Below are positions 1 through 5,715 of a stretch of DNA of 6,876 nucleotides, piece by piece (the first letter of the stretch is position 1; each line of letters starts with the position of its first letter). The DNA comes from Propionibacteriaceae bacterium (GTDB lineage: Bacteria; Actinomycetota; Actinomycetes; Propionibacteriales; Propionibacteriaceae): contig JAGQUI010000144.1 of the NCBI GenBank assembly GCA_020438595.1, positions 1-6,876 of the forward strand, read 5' to 3'. The translations under genes and the position numbers were made by a program. The notes beneath the pieces are model-generated. The model searched no databases and was not told the origin of the DNA. It saw nothing but the letters and a program-made list of their open reading frames with translations.

Positions 1-643
1 TGGGCAGGCCCAGCCAGAGCAGTCGCCGGCCCCGCTCCCGGGTGGCGCCGGCCTGGGTGAGCGCCAGCACCGCCAGCGCCGCGACCAGGAACACTCCGGA
101 CACCCGGACGGATGCCGCCACCGCGGCCAGGACGGCCGCCGCGCCCCACTGCTTCGCCGTCGCCCGCTCCCACGCCCAGAACGCGGCCGCGCAGAACACC
201 GCCTCGGTGTAGGGCACCAGCGTGAACACCGCCGTCGGCGCCAGCAGCCACGCGATCGCCGCCGGCGCCCCGCCCAGCCGGTACAGCGCCGCAGCCGCGA
301 AGCCGGACGCGAGCATCGCCAGCACCATCCCGACCGCCAGCACCGGCAGTCCGATCGACGACGCCAGCCGGACCAGCAGCGGCCAGCCCGGGAAGAACGC
401 GATCGAGTTCGCCTCCGCGTAGCCGCGCTCGGCGATGCCCAGGTAGTGCGCCACGTCCCAGTTGCCGAAGACGTCGCGCGCGGCCCGGTGCTCGGTCACC
501 ATCACCCACACCGCCACGAGCAGCATGAGCAGCCGGGTGCCGAACCAGGTCTGCACGACCAGGCGGGCGTCGTCGTGCGGGTCGAGCCTCGACCCGCTGG
601 ACCTGCGGGAACGGGGGCTCGACCGGCTGGCCACGGCGCTCAC
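1..643 (-). CDS. PIG-V-like (GT-C fold) membrane glycosyltransferase, incomplete at the left edge
   Basis: Only the first 214 codons are in the window; the frame is open to the edge and the C-terminus is missing. I chose the GTG at 643, which overlaps the TGA of the preceding gene as GTGA and implies translational coupling; a second GTG at 634 is possible. After a basic, Ser/Arg-rich cytoplasmic head (residues 1-30) comes a membrane segment (about 35-50). Then follows the motif WDVAHY (61-66) and, about 15 residues later, IAFFPGWPLL (80-89). This pair of motifs is characteristic of the PIG-V / GPI mannosyltransferase II family (GT76) and its bacterial relatives, where the Asp of WDxxHY (here D62) lies in the first extracytoplasmic loop and is thought to be catalytic. 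Further hydrophobic Ala/Val/Leu segments follow. Known relatives use dolichyl- or polyprenyl-phosphate sugars; mannose as substrate here is inference. Family confidence is good, acceptor unknown. Confidence 0.82.
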   Translation of the reverse strand, partial: MSAVASRSSPRSRRSSGSRLDPHDDARLVVQTWFGTRLLMLLVAVWVMVTEHRAARDVFGNWDVAHYLGIAERGYAEANSIAFFPGWPLLVRLASSIGLPVLAVGMVLAMLASGFAAAALYRLGGAPAAIAWLLAPTAVFTLVPYTEAVFCAAAFWAWERATAKQWGAAAVLAAVAASVRVSGVFLVAALAVLALTQAGATRERGRRLLWLGLP

Positions 644-1986
644 AGCGACGGACGGCGCAGCAGCCGGGCCATCAACGGCGCGTCCGGCGCCTCGTCCAGC
701 ACCCCGCCGTCGGGGTCGTCCAGCCCCCCGGCCCGCACGATGTCGCGCCTCGGGTCGAGGATGTCGCGCACCACCCGGACGCACAGCCACAGCTGCACCC
801 CGATCCGGGCCACGATCGCCAGCACGTACAGCCGGTCCTGGCCCGCCCCGTTGGTCAGCTGGCTGTCCAGGTGCCCCCAGACGGCGGCGAAGTAGGCCGT
901 CTCTGCGACCGAGAACACGATCCAGTCCAGCCAGCGCGGCCGGGCCAGCACCAGCAGCGGCAGCAGCCAGAGCACGTACTGCGGCGAGTAGACCTTGTTC
1001 ACCATCAGGAACAGCGCGACCATCAGGAACGCGCCCTGTGCCAGCCGGGGACGCCGCGGAGCCAGCAGCAGGATCAGGCAGATCACGATCGTGCCGGTCA
1101 CCAGCAGCGCCGTGACCATCCTCGACACGCCCTGGATGTCGATGCTGAGCAGGCTCAGCGCGTACCAGATCGACCCGAGGTCGGCGCCGCGGTCGGCGTT
1201 GAACGTCCAGAAGTTCATCCAGCCGTCCGGAGTGGCCAGGTACACCGGCAGGTTCACCGCCAGCCAGGACCCGGCAGCGCCCAGGTAGGCGAGCAGCATC
1301 GCCCGGATCCGGTTCGACCTCAGGCACAGCACCGTGATCGGCACCAGCAGCAGGATCGGATACAGCTTCGCCGCCACCCCGAGTCCCAGCCAGAAGCCCG
1401 CCCAGAACGGCTTGCGCCGCGACCAGGCCAGCAGCGACAGCGCGGTGAGGGCGAGCACCAGGGCGTCCCAGTTGATCAGCCCGGCGGTCCAGATCGCCGG
1501 GGACGCCGCGATCATCAGCGTGTCCCACGGCCGGCTCAGCTGCAGGTGTGCCCAGATCAGCACGCCCATCAGCGCGAACAGGAGCACGGCGTTCACCCCG
1601 AAGAACAGGTTCGCCGCGTGCGAGACCTCCTCGCCGCTCAGGCCCGGCTGGCTCTTGCCGCCGAGGAACATCACGATCCGGCGGCTGAGTTCCATGAACC
1701 CGCCGGTGAGCACCGGGTACTCCAGGTCGGTCTGCAGGAACGGCACCTGGCCGTCCTTCAGCCCACGCCAGTAGTACAGGACCGGGATGTCGGAGTAGCA
1801 CATCCAGGGCAGGTACTGGTCGCCCGAACTCTGGCAGGGCACCTGCCGCAGCATCACGATCAGCCACGACACCGTCAGCGTGAGGTACGCCCACGGCGCC
1901 GGCGAGAACCAGATCCCGCCACGGCGGGCGTGGCGGCCGAGCGGGCCGCCGAGTACCGCCGACAAGGCCGGAGCTGGGTTGGTCAC
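640..1986 (-). CDS. GT87-type (DUF2029) polytopic glycosyltransferase, Rv0051-like
   Basis: 448 residues starting at GTG 1986. This is a multi-pass membrane protein with roughly ten or more hydrophobic segments (for example 33-47, 130-147, 171-187, 197-220, 290-308, 317-329, 336-348, 384-403) and a charged cytoplasmic tail (404-448). The first outer loop carries CYSDIPVLYYWRGL (63-76), followed by LEYPVLTGGFM (88-98). This arrangement is typical of the actinobacterial GT87/DUF2029 proteins encoded after the PBP, such as M. tuberculosis Rv0051. GT-C enzymes of this family (PimE is one) take mannose from polyprenyl-phosphomannose and act on the outer face of the membrane; D66 is a candidate catalytic acid by analogy. 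Other family-like stretches are GLGVAAKLYP (201-210) and NKVYSPQYVLWLLP (330-343). It begins 9 bp after the PBP stop and overlaps the next gene by 4 bp. Actual donor and acceptor are unknown. Confidence 0.85.
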   Translation of the reverse strand: MTNPAPALSAVLGGPLGRHARRGGIWFSPAPWAYLTLTVSWLIVMLRQVPCQSSGDQYLPWMCYSDIPVLYYWRGLKDGQVPFLQTDLEYPVLTGGFMELSRRIVMFLGGKSQPGLSGEEVSHAANLFFGVNAVLLFALMGVLIWAHLQLSRPWDTLMIAASPAIWTAGLINWDALVLALTALSLLAWSRRKPFWAGFWLGLGVAAKLYPILLLVPITVLCLRSNRIRAMLLAYLGAAGSWLAVNLPVYLATPDGWMNFWTFNADRGADLGSIWYALSLLSIDIQGVSRMVTALLVTGTIVICLILLLAPRRPRLAQGAFLMVALFLMVNKVYSPQYVLWLLPLLVLARPRWLDWIVFSVAETAYFAAVWGHLDSQLTNGAGQDRLYVLAIVARIGVQLWLCVRVVRDILDPRRDIVRAGGLDDPDGGVLDEAPDAPLMARLLRRPSL

Positions 1987-1993
1987 CCCGCGA

Positions 1994-1997
1994 TCCT
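1994..1997 (-). promoter_or_regulatory. Shine-Dalgarno AGGA for the GT87 gene, overlapping the PBP stop
   Basis: On the minus strand AGGA lies 7 nt before GTG 1986 and shares bases with the PBP stop codon TAG (1998-1996). It supports GTG 1986 as the start, because the PBP stop is in the same frame 9 bp upstream. The same bases read TAGGAT, a TAnnnT hexamer 6 nt before the GTG, so an internal leaderless promoter cannot be excluded. Confidence 0.5.
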
Positions 1998-4167
1998 ATG
2001 GGCCCTTGCTCGTGCTGCCGGTCGGTTTCGGTGTGGTGGGTTGGGTCGTCGGCTCCGTGGTCGTCGGATCCGTGGTCGGATCGGACGTGGGCGGCTGGGT
2101 CGCGGTGGGCGCCTCGGTCGCCGTGGCCGTAGCCGTGGGCTTCGCGGAGTGGGTCTTCCTCGGCGTCGGCGACTGGGTGGACGTCCGCTTGGTCGGCAGG
2201 TCGAAGGCGATCTTGTCCTTGCCCTTCATCGCCGTCTTCATGTACTCCAGCCACGTGGACAGCGGCCACGTCGAGCCGTAGAAGCCGGTGCCGAGGTCGC
2301 CGGTGCCCTCCTTGCCCTTGACGTACATCACCGCGGTGGTGACCTGGCGGGTGAAGCCCACGAACCAGGCCGCCCGGGTCTGGCGCTGGGTGACCGTGCC
2401 GTACTTCGTCTTCACCGGGACGCCGTAGCCGACGGTTCCGGTCTTGCCGGCCACCGGCCAGCCCAGGTAGGCCGCCCGGGAGCCGGTGCCGTCCTGGGTC
2501 ACCTTGGTCAGCGCGTAGGCCACGTCGGTCGCGACGTCCATGTCGATCGCCTGGGTGCCCTCGACATCCGCCTGGAACGCGCTCGTGCCACCGGCGTCGA
2601 ACACCTCAGCGATCACGTGCGGGTCGTGGCGCAGGCCCTGGTTCGCGAACGTCGAGTAGGCGGACGCCTGGTTCAGCGGGCTCACCTCGGTGTTGCCGAG
2701 CGCGATCCGGTTGCTCAGGTCCCAGTGCCCGCCGGAGGGAAGGCCTGCGGCCTCGGCCATCTGCTGCACCTGCTCGGGCCCGTTGGGGATCTGGGTGACC
2801 AGGTCGACGAACGCCGAGTTCACCGAGTGCGTGAGCGCGTTCTGCAGCGTGATCCGGCCGTGGTTGCCGTCGGCGTTGCGCACCGGCACCGAGTCGCCCT
2901 TGGGCGTGAACGAGTTGCCGTTCAGCGTGTCGGTGAAGGTCCAGCCGTTGGCCAGCGCGGTGGCGAACGCGTACGGCTTGAACGTCGAACCGGTCGGACG
3001 CGGGTTCGTGGCCCAGTTCCACTGGCTCTGCAGGAAGTCCGGGCCGCCGTAGAGCGCGAGCACCCCGCCGGTGGCGTTGTCGATCGAGGCGAGGCCGGCG
3101 TGCAACTGCTTCGCGGCCTTCTTGCTGCCCCCGGCCGCCTGCAGGGTCAGCTTCTGGGCGGCCGAGACGGCGGCGTCCTGCAGCTTCGCGTCGAAGGTGG
3201 TGACCACCTTCAGCCCACCACCGCTGATCTCGCTCTCCGTGAACCCCTTCGCCAACAGCTCGTTCTTCACCATGGTCAGCAGGTAGCCCTTGGGCCCGCC
3301 GTAGGTGGAGTCCTGCTCGCGCTTGGGGAACTTCGGCAGTTCGGAGTAGATCTCCGCGCGCTCGGCGGACGTGATCGCGTCCATGTCGACCATGCCGTTC
3401 AGCGTGTACTGGTACCGCTCGAGCAGATCCGCGGCCTGTTGCTTGCCGTTGTCCGGGTCGAGGTTGCCGGGAGAGTTCACGATCGCGGCCAGCGCCACCG
3501 ACTCGGCCAGGTCGAGCTTCGCCGCCGACTTCTGGAAGTACGCCTGGGCGGCCGCCTCGATGCCGTAGGCGCCACGTCCGAAGTAGACCGTGTTCAGGTA
3601 GCCCTCGAGGATGTCCTGCTTGGTCAGCGTCTGGCCCATCTTGGCGGCCAGCAGGAGTTCCTTCGCCTTGCGCGAGAAGCTCTTCTCCGAGGTCAGGTAC
3701 ATGATCTTGATGTACTGCTGGGTGATCGTGGACCCGCCGCCGGACGCCGTGACGTCGGCGGGGGCGAGGCCGACCAGGCCGAGCGCGGCGCGGAACAGGC
3801 CGGTGGCCGAGACGCCCGGGTCGGTCCAGAACGTGCGGTTCTCGGCCGCGACGATCGCGTCCTTCACGTCCTGAGGCATCGTGTCGTAGGGGATCGTCTG
3901 GCGGTTCTGCACCGAGAACGACCCGAGCTTCGTCTTGCCGTCGTTGTAGTAGACGAAGGTGGTGTTGGTCTTGAAGTCCGAGTTGGGGTCGGGCAGCTTG
4001 ATCGAGGCGTACGCGTAGGCCACCGCCCCGGCGCCGATCACGCCCACGACCAGCAGGATCGACATGATCCACAGCGGGATGCGCACCCACAGGCTGCGTT
4101 TCTTCCTGCCCTTGCGGTTGGTCTTCGGGGCGTTCCGCACACCGGCGGAGCGCTTCGGGTCAGCCAT
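1996..4167 (-). CDS. ponA: Class A penicillin-binding protein (bifunctional transglycosylase/transpeptidase), PonA1-like
   Basis: This enzyme polymerises lipid II into glycan strands and cross-links stem peptides on the outer face of the membrane. I chose ATG 4167 (723 aa): GAGGA lies 5 nt upstream, while the in-frame TTG at 4179 lacks such support. A basic cytoplasmic head (1-26) precedes one membrane anchor (about 28-54). The GT51 domain shows AAENRTFW with catalytic E109, GGSTITQQ (144-151), RKAKE (166-170) and KQDILEGYLN (183-192). The transpeptidase domain shows STFK (394-397, nucleophile S394), SVN (448-450) and KTG (575-577). All motifs are intact, so the protein should be active and beta-lactam sensitive. 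GT51 motif 1 lacks the canonical His (TDPG in place of xHxG). The tail (about 661-723) is low-complexity Pro/Thr; no PASTA domain is visible. It overlaps the DUF5318 gene by 8 bp. The symbol rests on shared domain architecture and gene order with Rv0050. Confidence 0.96.
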   Translation of the reverse strand: MADPKRSAGVRNAPKTNRKGRKKRSLWVRIPLWIMSILLVVGVIGAGAVAYAYASIKLPDPNSDFKTNTTFVYYNDGKTKLGSFSVQNRQTIPYDTMPQDVKDAIVAAENRTFWTDPGVSATGLFRAALGLVGLAPADVTASGGGSTITQQYIKIMYLTSEKSFSRKAKELLLAAKMGQTLTKQDILEGYLNTVYFGRGAYGIEAAAQAYFQKSAAKLDLAESVALAAIVNSPGNLDPDNGKQQAADLLERYQYTLNGMVDMDAITSAERAEIYSELPKFPKREQDSTYGGPKGYLLTMVKNELLAKGFTESEISGGGLKVVTTFDAKLQDAAVSAAQKLTLQAAGGSKKAAKQLHAGLASIDNATGGVLALYGGPDFLQSQWNWATNPRPTGSTFKPYAFATALANGWTFTDTLNGNSFTPKGDSVPVRNADGNHGRITLQNALTHSVNSAFVDLVTQIPNGPEQVQQMAEAAGLPSGGHWDLSNRIALGNTEVSPLNQASAYSTFANQGLRHDPHVIAEVFDAGGTSAFQADVEGTQAIDMDVATDVAYALTKVTQDGTGSRAAYLGWPVAGKTGTVGYGVPVKTKYGTVTQRQTRAAWFVGFTRQVTTAVMYVKGKEGTGDLGTGFYGSTWPLSTWLEYMKTAMKGKDKIAFDLPTKRTSTQSPTPRKTHSAKPTATATATEAPTATQPPTSDPTTDPTTTEPTTQPTTPKPTGSTSKGP
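2048..2078 (+). repeat. 15-bp imperfect tandem repeat inside the PBP Pro/Thr tail
   Basis: The 16-mers at 2048-2063 and 2063-2078 differ at a single position (C versus A at the sixth base) and have a 15-bp period. On the coding strand this gives five-residue units of the DPTT/EPTT kind. The period is a multiple of three, so copy-number change would keep the frame and only alter tail length. Confidence 0.6.
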
Positions 4168-4579
4168 AGATGTCCTCAACGGTCTTCTGCCGCCGGGGCG
4201 GGCGGCGCTTCACGCCGTCCCCCAGCAGATAGGAAGCGATCATGTGGTTCCAGCCGCAGTCGACGCACACCTCGACGACGCGGACGGTGAACTCGCCGAA
4301 CTCGTTCTCCATCTCCTCCAGCTCGGCGGTGGACCGGATCCGCCCCGAGTACTGGCCGAGCTGGTCGCCGAACACGTAGTTCAGGTTGGTCAGGCGGGGC
4401 GCATCGCAGATCGGGCAGTGCACCGCCGATTCCTCACCGTGGTGCAGGGCGGCCCGGATGAGCAGGGGGTCCGCGTCGCACACATCGGTGCCCTCCAGCG
4501 AGCGCTGGGGTCGCTTCAGCGCCTGCAGCGTATTGCGCCGCTGCAGGGCGTAATCGACCTCTTCCCGCCGTGACCACAT
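4160..4579 (-). CDS. DUF5318 family protein, putative zinc-ribbon (Rv0049-like)
   Basis: 139 residues, close to the usual family length of about 130-140. I start it at ATG 4579, because the family normally opens with a short head and then a xxVDYALQRR segment, here EEVDYALQRR (6-15). A GTG at 4645 would add 22 unrelated residues and run through the promoter. Two CxxC pairs, C55-P-I-C58 and C105-V-D-C108, look like the two halves of a zinc ribbon; C34 is additional. Other conserved-looking parts are VCDADPLLIRAA (33-44), YVFGDQLG (68-75) and CGWNHMIASYLLG (108-120). No signal peptide or membrane segment is seen, so it is probably cytoplasmic. Its stop lies 8 bp inside the PBP gene, as in the conserved actinobacterial order DUF5318-PBP-GT87. 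Function is unknown; metal binding is inferred from the cysteines, and a link to peptidoglycan synthesis is inferred from context only. Confidence 0.9.
   Translation of the reverse strand: MWSRREEVDYALQRRNTLQALKRPQRSLEGTDVCDADPLLIRAALHHGEESAVHCPICDAPRLTNLNYVFGDQLGQYSGRIRSTAELEEMENEFGEFTVRVVEVCVDCGWNHMIASYLLGDGVKRRPPRRQKTVEDIYG
4173..4177 (-). promoter_or_regulatory. Shine-Dalgarno GAGGA deciding the PBP start
   Basis: On the minus strand GAGGA sits 5 nt before ATG 4167, inside the last codons of the DUF5318 gene. It supports ATG 4167 over the upstream TTG 4179, whose own bases fall next to this site. Confidence 0.75.
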
Positions 4580-4586
4580 GGGTTCA

Positions 4587-4592
4587 AGGGTA
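4587..4592 (-). promoter_or_regulatory. Probable -10 element (TACCCT) of a leaderless promoter for the DUF5318-PBP operon
   Basis: On the minus strand the hexamer TACCCT matches the actinobacterial -10 pattern TAnnnT and ends 7 nt before ATG 4579. That spacing would place transcription initiation at or near the A of the start codon. No Shine-Dalgarno sequence is visible between the hexamer and the ATG, as expected for a leaderless mRNA. No good TTGACA-like -35 is present; an inverted repeat occupies that place. Confidence 0.5.
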
Positions 4593-4595
4593 AAT

Positions 4596-4620
4596 GGGCG
4601 CCCGGAATTTCTCGATTCCG
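4596..4620. promoter_or_regulatory. Operator-like inverted repeat (CGGAAT-N6-ATTCCG) over the -35 region, with adjacent GGGCGCCC palindrome
   Basis: The perfect 6-bp inverted repeat spans 4603-4620 (arms 4603-4608 and 4615-4620, spacer TTCTCG). If transcription starts at 4579 it covers about -24 to -41. A perfect 8-bp palindrome GGGCGCCC (4596-4603) abuts it, filling the spacer towards the -10. It is AT-richer than its surroundings and has no T tract, which argues for a protein-binding site over a terminator. The binding protein is unknown. Confidence 0.4.
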
Positions 4621-4679
4621 TGAGGGTGCGCTGAGCGTGCGCCACCGTCCGCTACCCCTGATCTTCGGACCACGGTCGT

Positions 4680-4717
4680 ACGGCGGCCTCGCCGTCCCCG
4701 ACCAGCGTCGGACGGCG
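4680..4717 (-). terminator. GC-rich alternative hairpins after the lipoprotein gene, candidate terminator without a U tract
   Basis: Starting 6 bases beyond the lipoprotein stop (4724), an 8-bp perfect inverted repeat has arms 4690-4697 (CGCCGTCC) and 4710-4717 (GGACGGCG) with a 12-base loop. A second hairpin, arms 4680-4685 (ACGGCG) and 4690-4695 (CGCCGT) with a 4-base loop, shares the left arm, so the two exclude each other. A short CCGAC/GTCGG stem (4698-4711) lies inside the large loop. No T run follows, so this fits the weak hairpin type proposed for actinobacteria, or a processing/stability element. Confidence 0.35.
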
Positions 4718-4723
4718 CCAGCG

Positions 4724-5173
4724 CTACGGGATCCGGTCGCGGTCGACCGGTTCGGAGGCGGCGGCGTAGTAGGGCTCGATCGCCTGGTCGGCGAGGAACC
4801 AGCTCTCCCCGGTGTCGAGGAGCAGCGCCTGGCCGGCCTGCCAGCCGGCGAGCCGGTGCACCCGGATCGTGCGGGTGCCGCCGTCCGCGAGGTGCAGGAC
4901 CAGGACGGTCACCGAGCGCTGGTCGAGCTGGCCGGTCTCGAACGTCCGCTCCGCCACGGAGAGCTCCGCCCACTCGTGGGTGCAACTGCCGTTCGCGGCG
5001 TCGGCGCCGACGGCCTGGTGATCGGCGGCCGGGTGGTCGGCGTAGTAGTTGTAGACGTCCAGGCCCGTGAGCGGGCCCGGGCACAGGCCGATCGTTGCGG
5101 TGCGGGCACAGCCGGTCAGGGCTGTCGCGGCCAGGACGAGCGCGGCGAGGCCAGCGCCGATGCGGCGAGTCAT
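4724..5173 (-). CDS. Putative lipoprotein of unknown function (second of the pair)
   Basis: 149 residues. The ATG at 5173 overlaps the TGA of the preceding lipoprotein gene as ATGA, and the resulting N-terminus is a clean lipoprotein signal: MTRRIG, a hydrophobic stretch (7-20) and the lipobox LTGC with C22 as the lipidated cysteine. Longer versions of this frame would bury the signal peptide. The mature part has two further cysteines, C31 and C64, which could form a disulfide outside the membrane. Readable segments are LDVYNYYADHP (38-48), LHLADGGT (93-100) and ESWFLADQAIEPYY (123-136). I recognise no family. LDVYNY and HLADGGT resemble segments at nearly equal spacing in the neighbouring lipoprotein, suggesting distant paralogy. 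It probably acts at the outer face of the cell membrane; the role is unknown. Confidence 0.82.
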   Translation of the reverse strand: MTRRIGAGLAALVLAATALTGCARTATIGLCPGPLTGLDVYNYYADHPAADHQAVGADAANGSCTHEWAELSVAERTFETGQLDQRSVTVLVLHLADGGTRTIRVHRLAGWQAGQALLLDTGESWFLADQAIEPYYAAASEPVDRDRIP

Positions 5174-5655
5174 CCGACCACCGCCTTGGGCCGTTCGGCG
5201 GCGTCCACGGGGGTGCCCGTGAGCCCGGACGGCGAACCGTAGTCGGTCGCCTGCACCGTGCCGTCCGGCCAGACCAGGGTGTTCTGCGGGCCTCCCTCGC
5301 AGCTGAACGAGCAGAACAGGTGGGTGACCTCCCACGTCGAGCCGTCCCGCAGGTGGAACCGGAACCCGTCCGCGTCGGCACCGACCAGCGTGTCCGTGCC
5401 GAGGTTCGCCGGGGACGCCGGCAGGTCGGTGAGGTAGTCGACCCAGGTCGCGATCTCGCGCCGGTCGGTCAGGACGCTGAGCCTGACGTCGCTCGGCGAG
5501 CCGGCGTAGCGGTAGGTGTACACCTCGATCCGGTCCACGTCGGCGTAGCCGAAGCCGGGCACGATGTGCTCCGCCGTGTGGGTCGGCGGCGACGGGCAGC
5601 CGGTCAGGAGCAGCGCGAGGGCCACCACCGAACCGAGCCGCAGCGACCGTCGCAC
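5170..5655 (-). CDS. Putative lipoprotein of unknown function (first of the pair)
   Basis: 161 residues from GTG 5655, the only reasonable start: it gives MRRSLRLG, a hydrophobic core (9-18) and the lipobox LTGC with C20 to be lipidated. The mature protein begins with a Pro/Thr-containing linker. It then has FGYADVDRIEVYTYRY (35-50), a stretch VRLSVLTDRREIATWVDYLTDLP (57-79) and FHLRDGSTWEV (100-110). It also has C115 and C119 as a CxxxC pair that may be disulfide-bonded after export. No catalytic motif or known family is recognised. The gene starts 60 bp after the histidine phosphatase gene and its stop overlaps the next lipoprotein start by 4 bp, so the two lipoproteins are very likely co-translated. 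No strong Shine-Dalgarno is seen; CATGAT 6 nt before the GTG is a weak -10-like sequence. Confidence 0.82.
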   Translation of the reverse strand: MRRSLRLGSVVALALLLTGCPSPPTHTAEHIVPGFGYADVDRIEVYTYRYAGSPSDVRLSVLTDRREIATWVDYLTDLPASPANLGTDTLVGADADGFRFHLRDGSTWEVTHLFCSFSCEGGPQNTLVWPDGTVQATDYGSPSGLTGTPVDAAERPKAVVG

Positions 5656-5666
5656 GGCGCCATCAT

Positions 5667-5684
5667 GCCCGCCGGGCGGTGGGC
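5667..5684 (-). terminator. Weak GC stem in the gap between the phosphatase and lipoprotein genes
   Basis: GCCCGCC (5667-5673) and GGTGGGC (5678-5684) pair with a 4-base loop; in minus-strand RNA one pair becomes an A/C mismatch. It lies about 30 nt after the phosphatase stop and 11 nt before the lipoprotein start, with no T run. It could be a weak attenuator or chance pairing in GC-rich DNA. Confidence 0.15.
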
Positions 5685-5715
5685 GTGCCGGGCCGGCGCG
5701 GAACTCGTACGGGTC

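Noticed and set aside
462..1115. Plus-strand 217-codon frame opposite the left transferases
   Set aside because: Its Ala/Arg/Pro low-complexity composition and antisense position to membrane proteins with clear motifs argue against coding.
2606..4090. Minus-strand 494-codon frame inside the PBP gene
   Set aside because: It is a shifted frame of the PBP gene with Arg/Gly-rich composition; the true frame carries all GT51 and transpeptidase motifs.
871..4290. Plus-strand open frame of 1139 codons opposite the PBP and GT87 genes
   Set aside because: It is rich in Arg, Gly, Gln, His and Val with no domain logic, and lies antisense to two genes with complete family motifs. Long stop-free antisense frames are expected in very GC-rich DNA.
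4580..4645. Longer DUF5318 protein from GTG 4645
   Set aside because: The extra 22 residues do not resemble the family head, and the segment carries the inverted repeat and the -10 hexamer.
4637..5242. Plus-strand 201-codon frame opposite the second lipoprotein
   Set aside because: It is antisense to a gene with a clear lipobox and a coupled start, and it has no recognisable features.
4584..5381. Minus-strand 265-codon frame across the lipoprotein pair and the intergenic region
   Set aside because: It is an Arg/Pro/Gly-rich shadow of the lipoprotein genes, running through the proposed terminator and promoter region.
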